NCBI GenBank assembly: GCA_910588895.1
Contig: CAJUSS010000115.1
Coordinates: forward strand, 1 to 11,323
Source: an uncultured Lachnospiraceae bacterium
Lineage (GTDB): Bacteria; Bacillota; Clostridia; Lachnospirales; Lachnospiraceae
Direction of reading: 5' to 3'
Length of the DNA stretch: 11,323 nt
The notes beneath the pieces are model-generated. The model was not told where the DNA came from, searched no databases, and saw only the letters and a list, made by a program, of their open reading frames with translations. Position numbers and translations under genes: made by a program. This document shows, one piece after another, positions 1-5,679 of this stretch (its first letter is position 1; each line of letters begins with the position of its first letter).

Positions 1-1963
1 CCAGAAGCTCTAAAAAGTCCTTCTCTGACAGGATCGGGATACCCAGCTCCTTCGCCTTTTTATTTTTGGAAGAATTGCTGGTCACGTCATTGTTGATCAG
101 ATAACTGGTCTTTGCGGACACGGAGCCTGCCGCCTTTCCGCCCTTGGACTCGATCAGCGCCTGCAGCTCCTTCCGGTTCGAAAAATGCTCCAGGGACCCG
201 GTGATCACAAAGGTCTTTCCGGCCAATACCGCCTCCTCTGTTCCCACGTCCTCCTTCTGGATATCCAGCTCCGCCAGCAGCAGATCTACCTGGCGTCCTT
301 TCTCTCCATCCGCAAAATATTCCAGCCAGGCCTTTGCCAGCACATCACCGATACCATCCACTTCCACCAGATCTTCATGGGAGGCGCGGCGCATGGCATC
401 AAAGTCAAAGTCGAACCGCCTGCACAGCATCTTGGCATTGGCCAGCCCGATCCCCGCGATCCCTAATCCATAGACCACTCTGGGCAAGGTGGTATGGGAT
501 GCCTTCTGGACCGATGCGATCAGGTTCTCGTAAGACTTCTGCCCAAAGCCCTCCATCTCCACGATCGTCTCCCGATGCTCCTCTAAGTGGAAGATATCTG
601 CAAAGCTGTGGATAAGGCCCGCCCCGATAAACTTCTCCAGGGTGGCCTCCGAAAGTCCGTCTACGTTCAGCGCATCCCGGCTCACGAACAGCGTGAAGCT
701 CTTGATCTTCTTCGCCTGACAATCCGGTGCCGTACAATACAGCACCCGGACCCCGTCCGGACTGTCATCCGTCTGCCGGATCTCCGTCCTGCCCCCGCAG
801 ACCGGACAAGTCTCCGGGATCTGGATCTGTCCGCTGCGGGTCAGGTTGTCCGCGATCTGAGGGATGATCATATTGGCCTTGTAGACAGTGATCCGATCTC
901 CCTCTCCCAGTTCGAGAGCCTCCATGATGCTGATATTGTGGACGCTGGCCCGGCTGACCGTGGTCCCCTCCAGCTCCACCGGCTCAAAGACCGCCACCGG
1001 ATTGATCAGTCCGGTCCTGGACGGGCTCCATTCGATATAGCGCAGAGTGGTCTCCCGGGTCTCGTCCGCCCATTTAAAGGCGATCGAATTCCTGGGAAAT
1101 CTCGCCGTCCGGCCCAGAGACTCCCCATATGCGATATCCTCAAAGGTCAGCACCAGACCATCCGAGGGGATGTCAATATCCCCCACCTTTTTTGCAAAGC
1201 GCTGCACCTGCTCCGCTATCGTGCTCCGATCCACCCGGCAATGCTCTACCACCTCAAAGCCCTGGTCCTTCAGCCAGCAAAACTGCTCCATACGGCTGTC
1301 CTTAAGATCTGCGCCATCGGCCCGCACCAATGCAAATGCCTTAAAATGCACATTCCTGGCCGCTGTGATCTGGCTGTTCAGCTGGCGCACCGAACCGCTG
1401 CACAGATTTCTGGGGTTCTTATATCTTGCATCCACATCCTCGATCTCGTCGTTCAGCTTCTTGAAATCCGAGTACCGGATCACCGCCTCCCCGCGAAGGA
1501 CCAGCTGCCCCTTATAGGGTATGGTCAGGGGGATATTGGCAAATACCCTGGCGTTCGGCGTGATCACCTCCCCGATCTCTCCGTTCCCCCTTGTGACCGC
1601 CTTTTCCAGGCTCCCGTTTTCATAGGTGAGGACGATGGTCAGGCCGTCCAGCTTCCATGAAAGGACGCCGGCCCGATCGCCCAGCCACTCTGCCAATGCC
1701 TCCACGCTCTTTGTCTTATCCAGGGAGAGCATAGGCGACTCATGGGCCTCCTTGGGCAGCTCGCTCAAGACTTCGTACCCCACCTTCTGGGTAGGGCTCC
1801 CGGAAAGGATCACACCGGTCTCCTTCTCCAGCTCCAAAAGCTCATCATACAGCTTATCATATTCCAGGTTGCTCATGATCTCCCGGCTTTCCTGGTAATA
1901 CGCCTTCCCGGCTCGGGAAAGCGATGCCGCCAGCTCTTTCATGCGAAGGATCTTCTCTTCCAT
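1..1963 (-). CDS. ligA: NAD-dependent DNA ligase LigA (C-terminus cut by window edge)
   Basis: Seals nicks in duplex DNA during replication and repair, using NAD+ to adenylate itself. From the ATG at 1961-1963 an uninterrupted frame of 654 codons reaches base 1; family members are about 650-670 residues, so only a few are missing. Visible parts: NMN-binding domain Ia (about 1-60, with LEYDKLYDELLELE), nucleotidyltransferase core with the KxDG lysine in SWKLDG (K104) and the TRGNGEIGE motif, an OB fold, a four-cysteine zinc finger (C386, C389, C410, C415), a helix-hairpin-helix region, and a BRCT domain from about residue 578 (AGKTFVITGS). The start is supported by AGGGGG about nine bases upstream. 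Compared with E. coli LigA, the Ia positions equivalent to H23 and D32 read Tyr and Asn, as I recall for other Lachnospiraceae ligases. The zinc finger has a longer middle loop than in E. coli. It follows the RluF-like gene after 121 bases and may be co-transcribed with it. Confidence 0.96.
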   Translation of the reverse strand, partial: MEEKILRMKELAASLSRAGKAYYQESREIMSNLEYDKLYDELLELEKETGVILSGSPTQKVGYEVLSELPKEAHESPMLSLDKTKSVEALAEWLGDRAGVLSWKLDGLTIVLTYENGSLEKAVTRGNGEIGEVITPNARVFANIPLTIPYKGQLVLRGEAVIRYSDFKKLNDEIEDVDARYKNPRNLCSGSVRQLNSQITAARNVHFKAFALVRADGADLKDSRMEQFCWLKDQGFEVVEHCRVDRSTIAEQVQRFAKKVGDIDIPSDGLVLTFEDIAYGESLGRTARFPRNSIAFKWADETRETTLRYIEWSPSRTGLINPVAVFEPVELEGTTVSRASVHNISIMEALELGEGDRITVYKANMIIPQIADNLTRSGQIQIPETCPVCGGRTEIRQTDDSPDGVRVLYCTAPDCQAKKIKSFTLFVSRDALNVDGLSEATLEKFIGAGLIHSFADIFHLEEHRETIVEMEGFGQKSYENLIASVQKASHTTLPRVVYGLGIAGIGLANAKMLCRRFDFDFDAMRRASHEDLVEVDGIGDVLAKAWLEYFADGEKGRQVDLLLAELDIQKEDVGTEEAVLAGKTFVITGSLEHFSNRKELQALIESKGGKAAGSVSAKTSYLINNDVTSNSSKNKKAKELGIPILSEKDFLELL

Positions 1964-2084
1964 CGCACACATCCCCCTCTCTTTTTCTCAGTCTGACCCT
2001 CATCTGCCAGAGCCGGTCCCGATCTGGCTCTGCCTGACGGTCATAATCCGCCCACCTATCGGTCCGCCCATCTATCCTCCATCA

Positions 2085-2930
2085 TCAGGATCTGCCTGCC
2101 GATCGGTCCATCCGCAGAAGCCTGCACATCTCGGCATACTCCTCCTTCGTCATCCTCCGATAGGTCCCCGGACGCAGAGCGCCCAGATGGATGTTCATGA
2201 TCCGGACCCGCTTAAGCTCCATCACCCGGTATCCGAACACCTGGCACATCCGGCGGATCTGCCGGTTTAAGCCCTGGGTGAGCACGATCCGAAAGGACAT
2301 CTTCCCGGTCGCCATGACCTCACAGGGCCTGGTGGTCCGCTCCAGTTCCTTGAGCTCCACGCCGGCCGCCATCCCTTTCAGAAAGCTCTCGGTGACCGGC
2401 TTATCCACTCTTACCTCATACTCCCGCTCATGGGCGTGACTGCCCCGCAGGAGCGCATCCATCAGCAGCCCCTGGTTCGTCATCAGGAGCAGGCCCTCTG
2501 AATCCTTATCCAAACGTCCCACCGGATAGACCCGCTTAGGATAGCCGATCATCTCCACGATGTTCATGGCCCTGTCCTTATCCGAGGTGGTACACACGAT
2601 GCCTCTGGGCTTATTGACCACCAGCCAGACCGGTTCCGGCCGCCGGCCAGCTGCTCCTCTGCCCTCCTGCGGCCCGGCTGCCATCTGCCCTCCCGCATCC
2701 TCCTGCGGCCCGGCTGCCATCTGCCCTCCCACATGGTCTTGGTCGTCCGCGTTCCCATCGCAGACCAGCTTCCCGTCACAGACGATCCGCTGCTCTGTGG
2801 ATACCTTCTGCCCCATCACCGCAGGCTGGCCGTCCACCAGCACCTTGCCGGCCTCCACCAACCGATCTGCCTCCCTTCGGGAACAGATCCCCATCTCGCT
2901 CAGAAATTTATTTAAACGGACCTTTTCCAT
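2085..2930 (-). CDS. rluF: RluF-like 23S rRNA pseudouridine synthase (RsuA/RluB/E/F family)
   Basis: Converts a specific uridine in 23S rRNA to pseudouridine; the E. coli relative RluF acts on U2604. The 281-residue product has an N-terminal S4 RNA-binding domain (about 4-50, RLNKFLSEMGICSRREADRL) and a catalytic domain from about 100 (VVNKPRGIVCTT). The family signature GRLDKDSEGLLL holds the catalytic Asp (D141), and GLNRQIRRMC lies at 220-229. The C-terminal RVRIMNIHLG is typical of the RluF branch. I chose the ATG at 2928-2930, because GGAGG lies just upstream and the S4 domain begins there; an in-frame ATG at 2999 would add 23 low-complexity residues and abut the U-tract of the tRNA terminator. 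Between S4 and catalytic domains is an unusual insertion of about 40 residues with a 12-residue tandem repeat (68-89). The family is certain; the exact target uridine is inferred from similarity. Confidence 0.9.
   Translation of the reverse strand: MEKVRLNKFLSEMGICSRREADRLVEAGKVLVDGQPAVMGQKVSTEQRIVCDGKLVCDGNADDQDHVGGQMAAGPQEDAGGQMAAGPQEGRGAAGRRPEPVWLVVNKPRGIVCTTSDKDRAMNIVEMIGYPKRVYPVGRLDKDSEGLLLMTNQGLLMDALLRGSHAHEREYEVRVDKPVTESFLKGMAAGVELKELERTTRPCEVMATGKMSFRIVLTQGLNRQIRRMCQVFGYRVMELKRVRIMNIHLGALRPGTYRRMTKEEYAEMCRLLRMDRSAGRS
2664..2731 (-). repeat. In-frame 36-bp tandem repeat inside the pseudouridine synthase gene
   Basis: Two identical 32-base copies (2664-2695 and 2700-2731) sit at a period of exactly 36 bases, so the reading frame is kept. 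On the coding strand they give two copies of GGQMAAGPQE at residues 68-77 and 80-89. They fall in the linker between the S4 and catalytic domains. A 36-base unit can expand or contract by slippage without breaking the gene. Confidence 0.85.
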
Positions 2931-2984
2931 ATCCTCCGCCTTTCCTTCCCCACCAGTACATCGGCCAGCCTGTGGCCGCTTTTT

Positions 2985-3012
2985 TGTATACTTAGGCATA
3001 TAAAAACGTCAG
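2985..3012 (-). promoter_or_regulatory. Possible promoter for the pseudouridine synthase gene
   Basis: On the minus strand, CTGACG (3012-3007) and TATACA (2990-2985) are separated by 16 bases and resemble sigma-70 boxes. The predicted start near 2978 would give a leader of about 48 bases before the chosen ATG. The -35 box lies within the 3' arm of the tRNA terminator hairpin. The match is moderate, so this is tentative. Confidence 0.3.
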
Positions 3013-3038
3013 GGACCTTTTTACCAGATCCCTGACGT
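3002..3038 (-). terminator. Intrinsic terminator of the tRNA-Thr gene
   Basis: On the minus strand a perfect 10-bp stem (ACGTCAGGGA with TCCCTGACGT, extendable by two pairs including one G-T) closes a loop of about 9-13 bases. It is followed directly by TTTTT (3006-3002). It begins 12 bases after the tRNA 3' end, the right place for a Rho-independent terminator. Confidence 0.85.
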
Positions 3039-3050
3039 ATATTTAAGACA

Positions 3051-3123
3051 AGCTGCTGACGGGAATCGGACCCGTGACCTCCGCACTACCAATGCGACGC
3101 TCTACCGACTGAGCCACAGCAGC
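3051..3123 (-). tRNA. tRNA-Thr, anticodon GGT
   Basis: A full cloverleaf folds on the minus strand: a perfect seven-pair acceptor stem (GCTGCTG with CAGCAGC), a D arm GCTC-AGTCGGTA-GAGC, an anticodon arm TCGCA-TTGGTAG-TGCGG with anticodon GGT (reads ACC, and ACU by wobble), variable loop AGGTC, and a T arm ACGGG-TCCGATT-CCCGT. The discriminator base is T and the 3' CCA is not encoded, so CCA must be added enzymatically. The T loop starts TCC rather than the usual TTC, so position 55, normally pseudouridine, is a cytidine. It stands alone between its own promoter and terminator. Confidence 0.97.
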
Positions 3124-3174
3124 ACTCTATAGCCGCTCAACCTCTTTATCATCTGTATCTTGCGGACCTTAGAT

Positions 3175-3203
3175 ATAATATCATGAGATGCGCGTTTTGT
3201 CAA
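3175..3203 (-). promoter_or_regulatory. Near-consensus sigma-70 promoter of tRNA-Thr
   Basis: On the minus strand TTGACA (3203-3198) is followed by a 17-base spacer and TATTAT (3180-3175), a consensus -35 box and a one-mismatch -10 box at ideal spacing. Transcription would start near 3168, about 45 bases before the mature tRNA 5' end. This strength fits a stable-RNA gene. Confidence 0.85.
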
Positions 3204-3261
3204 CAAGAAATTTTAAAGATCGGACAGAAAATGACAGAACAAGATATCGCCCTATCATTCT

Positions 3262-3462
3262 TCAGTCCCCCTCCTCCATCTCCTTCTCGATCAGATACTC
3301 ATCATACTGCATCTCCAGCTCTTCCAGATCGTCATTATCCAGCTTTTTCAGCTTCGCGAACCGCATAAAATCCCTTTTGTCCCCATAGTCCGGGTCCTCC
3401 TCCGGCGTTCCCTGGACAGACTGCTTTCTCCAGGCCTTGTACTTTTCAAATAGATAGCTCAT
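3262..3462 (-). CDS. Small acidic hypothetical protein (66 aa)
   Basis: I do not recognise this family. The 66-residue product begins MSYLFEKYKAWRKQ and is then strongly charged, with an acidic C-terminal half (LDNDDLEELEMQYDEYLIEK) that should form an amphipathic or coiled-coil helix. There is no signal peptide, membrane segment or cysteine. The gene looks real: a good ribosome binding site (AGGAGAGG) lies about 7-8 bases before the ATG, and the codons match the neighbouring genes. It sits upstream of the tRNA-Thr promoter and is divergent from the DUF4397-type gene. No intrinsic terminator is obvious after its stop. It is probably a soluble cytoplasmic protein; no function can be assigned. 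Confidence 0.75.
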   Translation of the reverse strand: MSYLFEKYKAWRKQSVQGTPEEDPDYGDKRDFMRFAKLKKLDNDDLEELEMQYDEYLIEKEMEEGD

Positions 3463-3465
3463 CCT

Positions 3466-3567
3466 TTATCCTCTCCTCATCCCACAGCCAGGGTTCCTGG
3501 CCGCTCCTTCTCTTTTCTTTATCTCCTGCGCTCGAGCCTGCCGCAGATAGTAACCTTTTTCCGCCAT
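3466..3567 (-). CDS. Possible 33-aa ORF just upstream of the 66-aa gene
   Basis: An ATG at 3565-3567 opens a 33-codon frame beginning MAEKGYYLRQARAQEIKKRE, basic and helix-prone, that stops with TAA at 3468-3466. Only three bases (AGG) separate the stop from the ATG of the 66-aa gene, whose ribosome binding site lies inside this ORF; that arrangement is typical of translational coupling. Against it, no clear Shine-Dalgarno sequence precedes the ATG, and a short frame like this can arise by chance. It could be a leader peptide, a small protein or simply untranslated leader. Confidence 0.3.
   Translation of the reverse strand: MAEKGYYLRQARAQEIKKREGAARNPGCGMRRG
3487..3501. other. Short perfect hairpin in the leader of the 66-aa gene
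   Basis: GCCAGG-GTT-CCTGGC forms a six-pair stem with a three-base loop, 24 bases before the ATG of the 66-aa gene. There is no adjacent U-tract on the minus strand. It could affect ribosome loading, or act as a weak structure for the divergent region, but it is too short to name. Confidence 0.4.
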
Positions 3568-3609
3568 TGCTCATATCATAGACTAAAAGCCCAAGAGGTC
3601 TTTTCTATC

Positions 3610-4605
3610 ATGGATGAAAATAATACCTTCCCCTCTCCGTCCGCTCCGACCGATGACTGCGCCAGCAATGGCTCTGCTGCCCCTGAGATCGCCGGATGGC
3701 ACAGCCCCACCCAAGGAGGCATCACCACGCCGATCGCACCGGAGGGCGGTATCGGCGCCTACCCGGGCAATGACACCAATGACACGGACAGCACAGGCGG
3801 GCAGGGGCTCACCACACCGACCGCGCCGGAAGGCGGCATCCCCGCCTACCCGGGCAGCCCGTCAGGCGCCGCCTCTCCCCTGTTCCCGAACACTCCCACA
3901 GACCCCTGTGTCCCGGCCAGGCCAGATCTCCCTGCTCGCCCAGGCCAACAGAGCCCGGGCTTTGGTCAGGTCCGTTTCATCAACGCTTCCACCAATACCT
4001 TTCCGGTGATCTTCAGCATCGACGGGACCACCTACGCCGTGGACTCCCGGTTCGGCAACGTCTCCGCTTACCAGTGGATCACCGACGGCTTCCACACGGT
4101 CTCCGTGAACCGTTCGACCGGCATGCAGGCGCTGCTCCTGCAGCAGACATTCCCCTTCAGGGCCGATCACAAGGTGACCATGGTGCTGATGGATTCCCGT
4201 GAAGGCGGGCTGGAGCTCCTGCAGATCGCCGACACCTGCTGCTGCAATATCCCCGGCGGCTATGGCTGCTACCGGGTGGCCAACGTCAGCTACAGCGGAT
4301 CTGACTTTGACATAGCTCTGTATAATGGGGATACGATCTTCCGGAACGTAGGCTTTAAGGATATCACCGCCTACAAACAGGGGCTGGCGGGAAACTATAC
4401 CTTTTATGTGACAAATGCCAGCTTTTACCAAATGCTCCAGGAACTCCCGGTCATCCTCATCGGCACGGTCACCAGTTCCACAGCGATCGCCAGACCCCTG
4501 ACCTCCGCCAATGTCACCATCCGGGCCGGCCAGAACACCACCACCTATATCATGGGCAATACCTGGTCCACTTATGGCCTGCGCATGGTCACAGTAGACG
4601 ACTGA
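3610..4605 (+). CDS. DUF4397-type repeat protein with Pro/Gly-rich N-terminus
   Basis: The 331-residue product has a disordered N-terminal third (1-118) rich in Pro, Gly, Ser and Thr, with two copies of a TTPxAPEGGIxAYPG unit (residues 36-53 and 65-82). Two beta-rich units resembling DUF4397 follow: one starting VRFINASTNTFPVIFSIDGT (about 121-206) and a second, more diverged, starting YRVANVSYSGSDFDIALYNG (from 221). A CCC cluster (210-212) and C220 lie between them. DUF4397 proteins are commonly extracellular or envelope-associated with no established activity. No signal peptide, LPXTG or membrane helix is visible, so spore-coat-like or non-classical surface placement is possible but only inferred. 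AAGAGG lies about ten bases before the ATG. It is the only clear plus-strand gene, divergent from the 66-aa gene and convergent with ldh, so probably its own transcription unit. Confidence 0.85.
   Translation: MDENNTFPSPSAPTDDCASNGSAAPEIAGWHSPTQGGITTPIAPEGGIGAYPGNDTNDTDSTGGQGLTTPTAPEGGIPAYPGSPSGAASPLFPNTPTDPCVPARPDLPARPGQQSPGFGQVRFINASTNTFPVIFSIDGTTYAVDSRFGNVSAYQWITDGFHTVSVNRSTGMQALLLQQTFPFRADHKVTMVLMDSREGGLELLQIADTCCCNIPGGYGCYRVANVSYSGSDFDIALYNGDTIFRNVGFKDITAYKQGLAGNYTFYVTNASFYQMLQELPVILIGTVTSSTAIARPLTSANVTIRAGQNTTTYIMGNTWSTYGLRMVTVDD
3715..3855 (+). repeat. Two coding direct repeats in the DUF4397-type gene
   Basis: Bases 3715-3768 and 3802-3855 encode near-identical 18-residue units (GGITTPIAPEGGIGAYPG and QGLTTPTAPEGGIPAYPG), offset by 87 bases. 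Codons differ at several third positions, so this is an older protein-level repeat under selection, not a fresh duplication. A Thr/Asp-rich spacer (NDTNDTDSTGG) separates the copies. Confidence 0.75.
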
Positions 4606-4622
4606 CCGATAGGGTCTCCCTC

Positions 4623-5597
4623 TCAAAGGACCCCTTCAAAGCTTTCCTGGAGGGTCCTGCAGGAGGCGGCGAAACGATCTCTTTCCTCCTCGGTCAAGGG
4701 AAGCTCCAATATCCGCCGCACCCCGCTGCCATTGATCACACAGGGGACCCCGGCAAATACATCCCGCTGGCCGTATCCGCCCTTCAGCATGGCCGATACG
4801 GTCAGCACACTGTTCTCATCTCCCAGCACCGCCTTGGTGATCCTGGTCATAGCCATCCCGATCCCGTAATAGGTCGCCTGTTTAGCATCGATGATCTGAT
4901 AGGCCGCCATACGCACCTGCTCCTCGATCTCTCCCAGCTTATCCAGGCTGATCTTCTCTTCCTCCACATTTCCCGATGCCCCGGCCTCTTCCCTGCAGAG
5001 CTCCAGGATCGGTCTGGTGGCCACCATGGCCTGGCTCCAGGGGACAAATTCGCTGTCGCCATGCTCCCCGATCACATAGGCATGTACATTCCTGGGATCC
5101 ACATGGAGATATCCGCCCAAAAGGTACCGCAGCCTTGCCGTATCCAGAGCCGTGCCGGTCCCCAGCACCCTCCCTGAGTTAAATCCGGAGAGCACACAGG
5201 TGATCCTGGTCATCACATCTACCGGGTTCGTAGCCACCAGGAAGATGCCGCTAAAGCCGCTCCTGGTCACCGGCTCGATGATCGAGCGGAACACCGCGGC
5301 ATTCCGTTTTAGAAGATCTAATCTGCTCTCTCCCGGCTTCTGCGCCACACCGGCACAGATCACCACCAGGTCCGCATCCCGACAGTCGCCGTAAGTCCCG
5401 GCATAGATCTCCATATTAGAAGCAGCAAAGGCAAGGCCATGGTTCAGATCCATCGCCTCGCCCATCGCTTTCTTTTCATTCGCATCGATCAGGACCAGCT
5501 CATCGCAGACCGTCTGGTTTAAGAGACAGTAGGCATAGCTCATCCCCACCATCCCACAGCCGACCAAAGCCACCTTTCTTTTATCTACTCTCATCAT
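4623..5597 (-). CDS. ldh: L-lactate dehydrogenase
   Basis: Cytoplasmic enzyme that reduces pyruvate to L-lactate with NADH, regenerating NAD+ in fermentation. The 324-residue length is normal. Visible features: Rossmann loop GCGMVG (13-18), the NAD-selecting Asp in LIDAN (D38), and the active-site loop QKPGESRLDL, where Q86 marks lactate rather than malate specificity (malate dehydrogenases have Arg there). Further: R92, N124 in ATNPVD, the D152/R155 pair in LDTARLRYLL, and catalytic H179 in GEHGDSE. Overall it closely resembles Bacillus-type LDH. AAAGGAG precedes two adjacent ATG codons; the first is annotated, but the second (5592-5594) has the better six-base spacing, so the protein may be one residue shorter. 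It lies 82 bases after the pilT-like gene on the same strand, with no convincing terminator between, so read-through from the pilus cluster is possible. It ends 17 bases from the convergent DUF4397-type gene. Confidence 0.95.
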   Translation of the reverse strand: MMRVDKRKVALVGCGMVGMSYAYCLLNQTVCDELVLIDANEKKAMGEAMDLNHGLAFAASNMEIYAGTYGDCRDADLVVICAGVAQKPGESRLDLLKRNAAVFRSIIEPVTRSGFSGIFLVATNPVDVMTRITCVLSGFNSGRVLGTGTALDTARLRYLLGGYLHVDPRNVHAYVIGEHGDSEFVPWSQAMVATRPILELCREEAGASGNVEEEKISLDKLGEIEEQVRMAAYQIIDAKQATYYGIGMAMTRITKAVLGDENSVLTVSAMLKGGYGQRDVFAGVPCVINGSGVRRILELPLTEEERDRFAASCRTLQESFEGVL

Positions 5598-5679
5598 AGA
5601 CTCCTTTCTTAAGGACTGTACTCACCGTTCCTTCCTTAGTATAAGGGATCTATGACCGATCTATACCTGATCTGCAGGC

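Noticed and set aside
587..1660. Long 357-codon plus-strand open frame opposite ligA
   Set aside because: It lies entirely antisense to a confident ligA, lacks a ribosome binding site, and its Arg/Pro/His/Leu-rich product matches no family I know. GC-rich codon bias on one strand commonly leaves such antisense frames.
2009..2035. Inverted repeat (CAGAGCC/GGCTCTG) between the pseudouridine synthase gene and ligA
   Set aside because: Seven pairs with a loop of about eleven bases and no U-tract; too weak to call a terminator, and the genes may be co-transcribed.
2931..2999. Upstream in-frame start adding 23 residues to the pseudouridine synthase
   Set aside because: The ATG at 2999 abuts the U-tract of the tRNA terminator and has no ribosome binding site of its own; the extension is not S4-like.
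3862..4626. 254-codon minus-strand frame opposite the DUF4397-type gene
   Set aside because: The plus-strand frame has recognisable repeats, DUF4397-like units and a ribosome binding site; the minus frame has low-complexity Gly/Val/Asp composition and none of these.
4606..4645. Possible bidirectional terminator between the DUF4397-type gene and ldh
   Set aside because: Only a five-pair GGGTC/GACCC match overlapping the ldh stop and no U-tract; not supportable.
5598..5679. Promoter or redox operator (Rex-like) upstream of ldh
   Set aside because: A TATACT box exists but no -35 at proper spacing, and I see no TTGTGA-type Rex half-sites, so neither is called.
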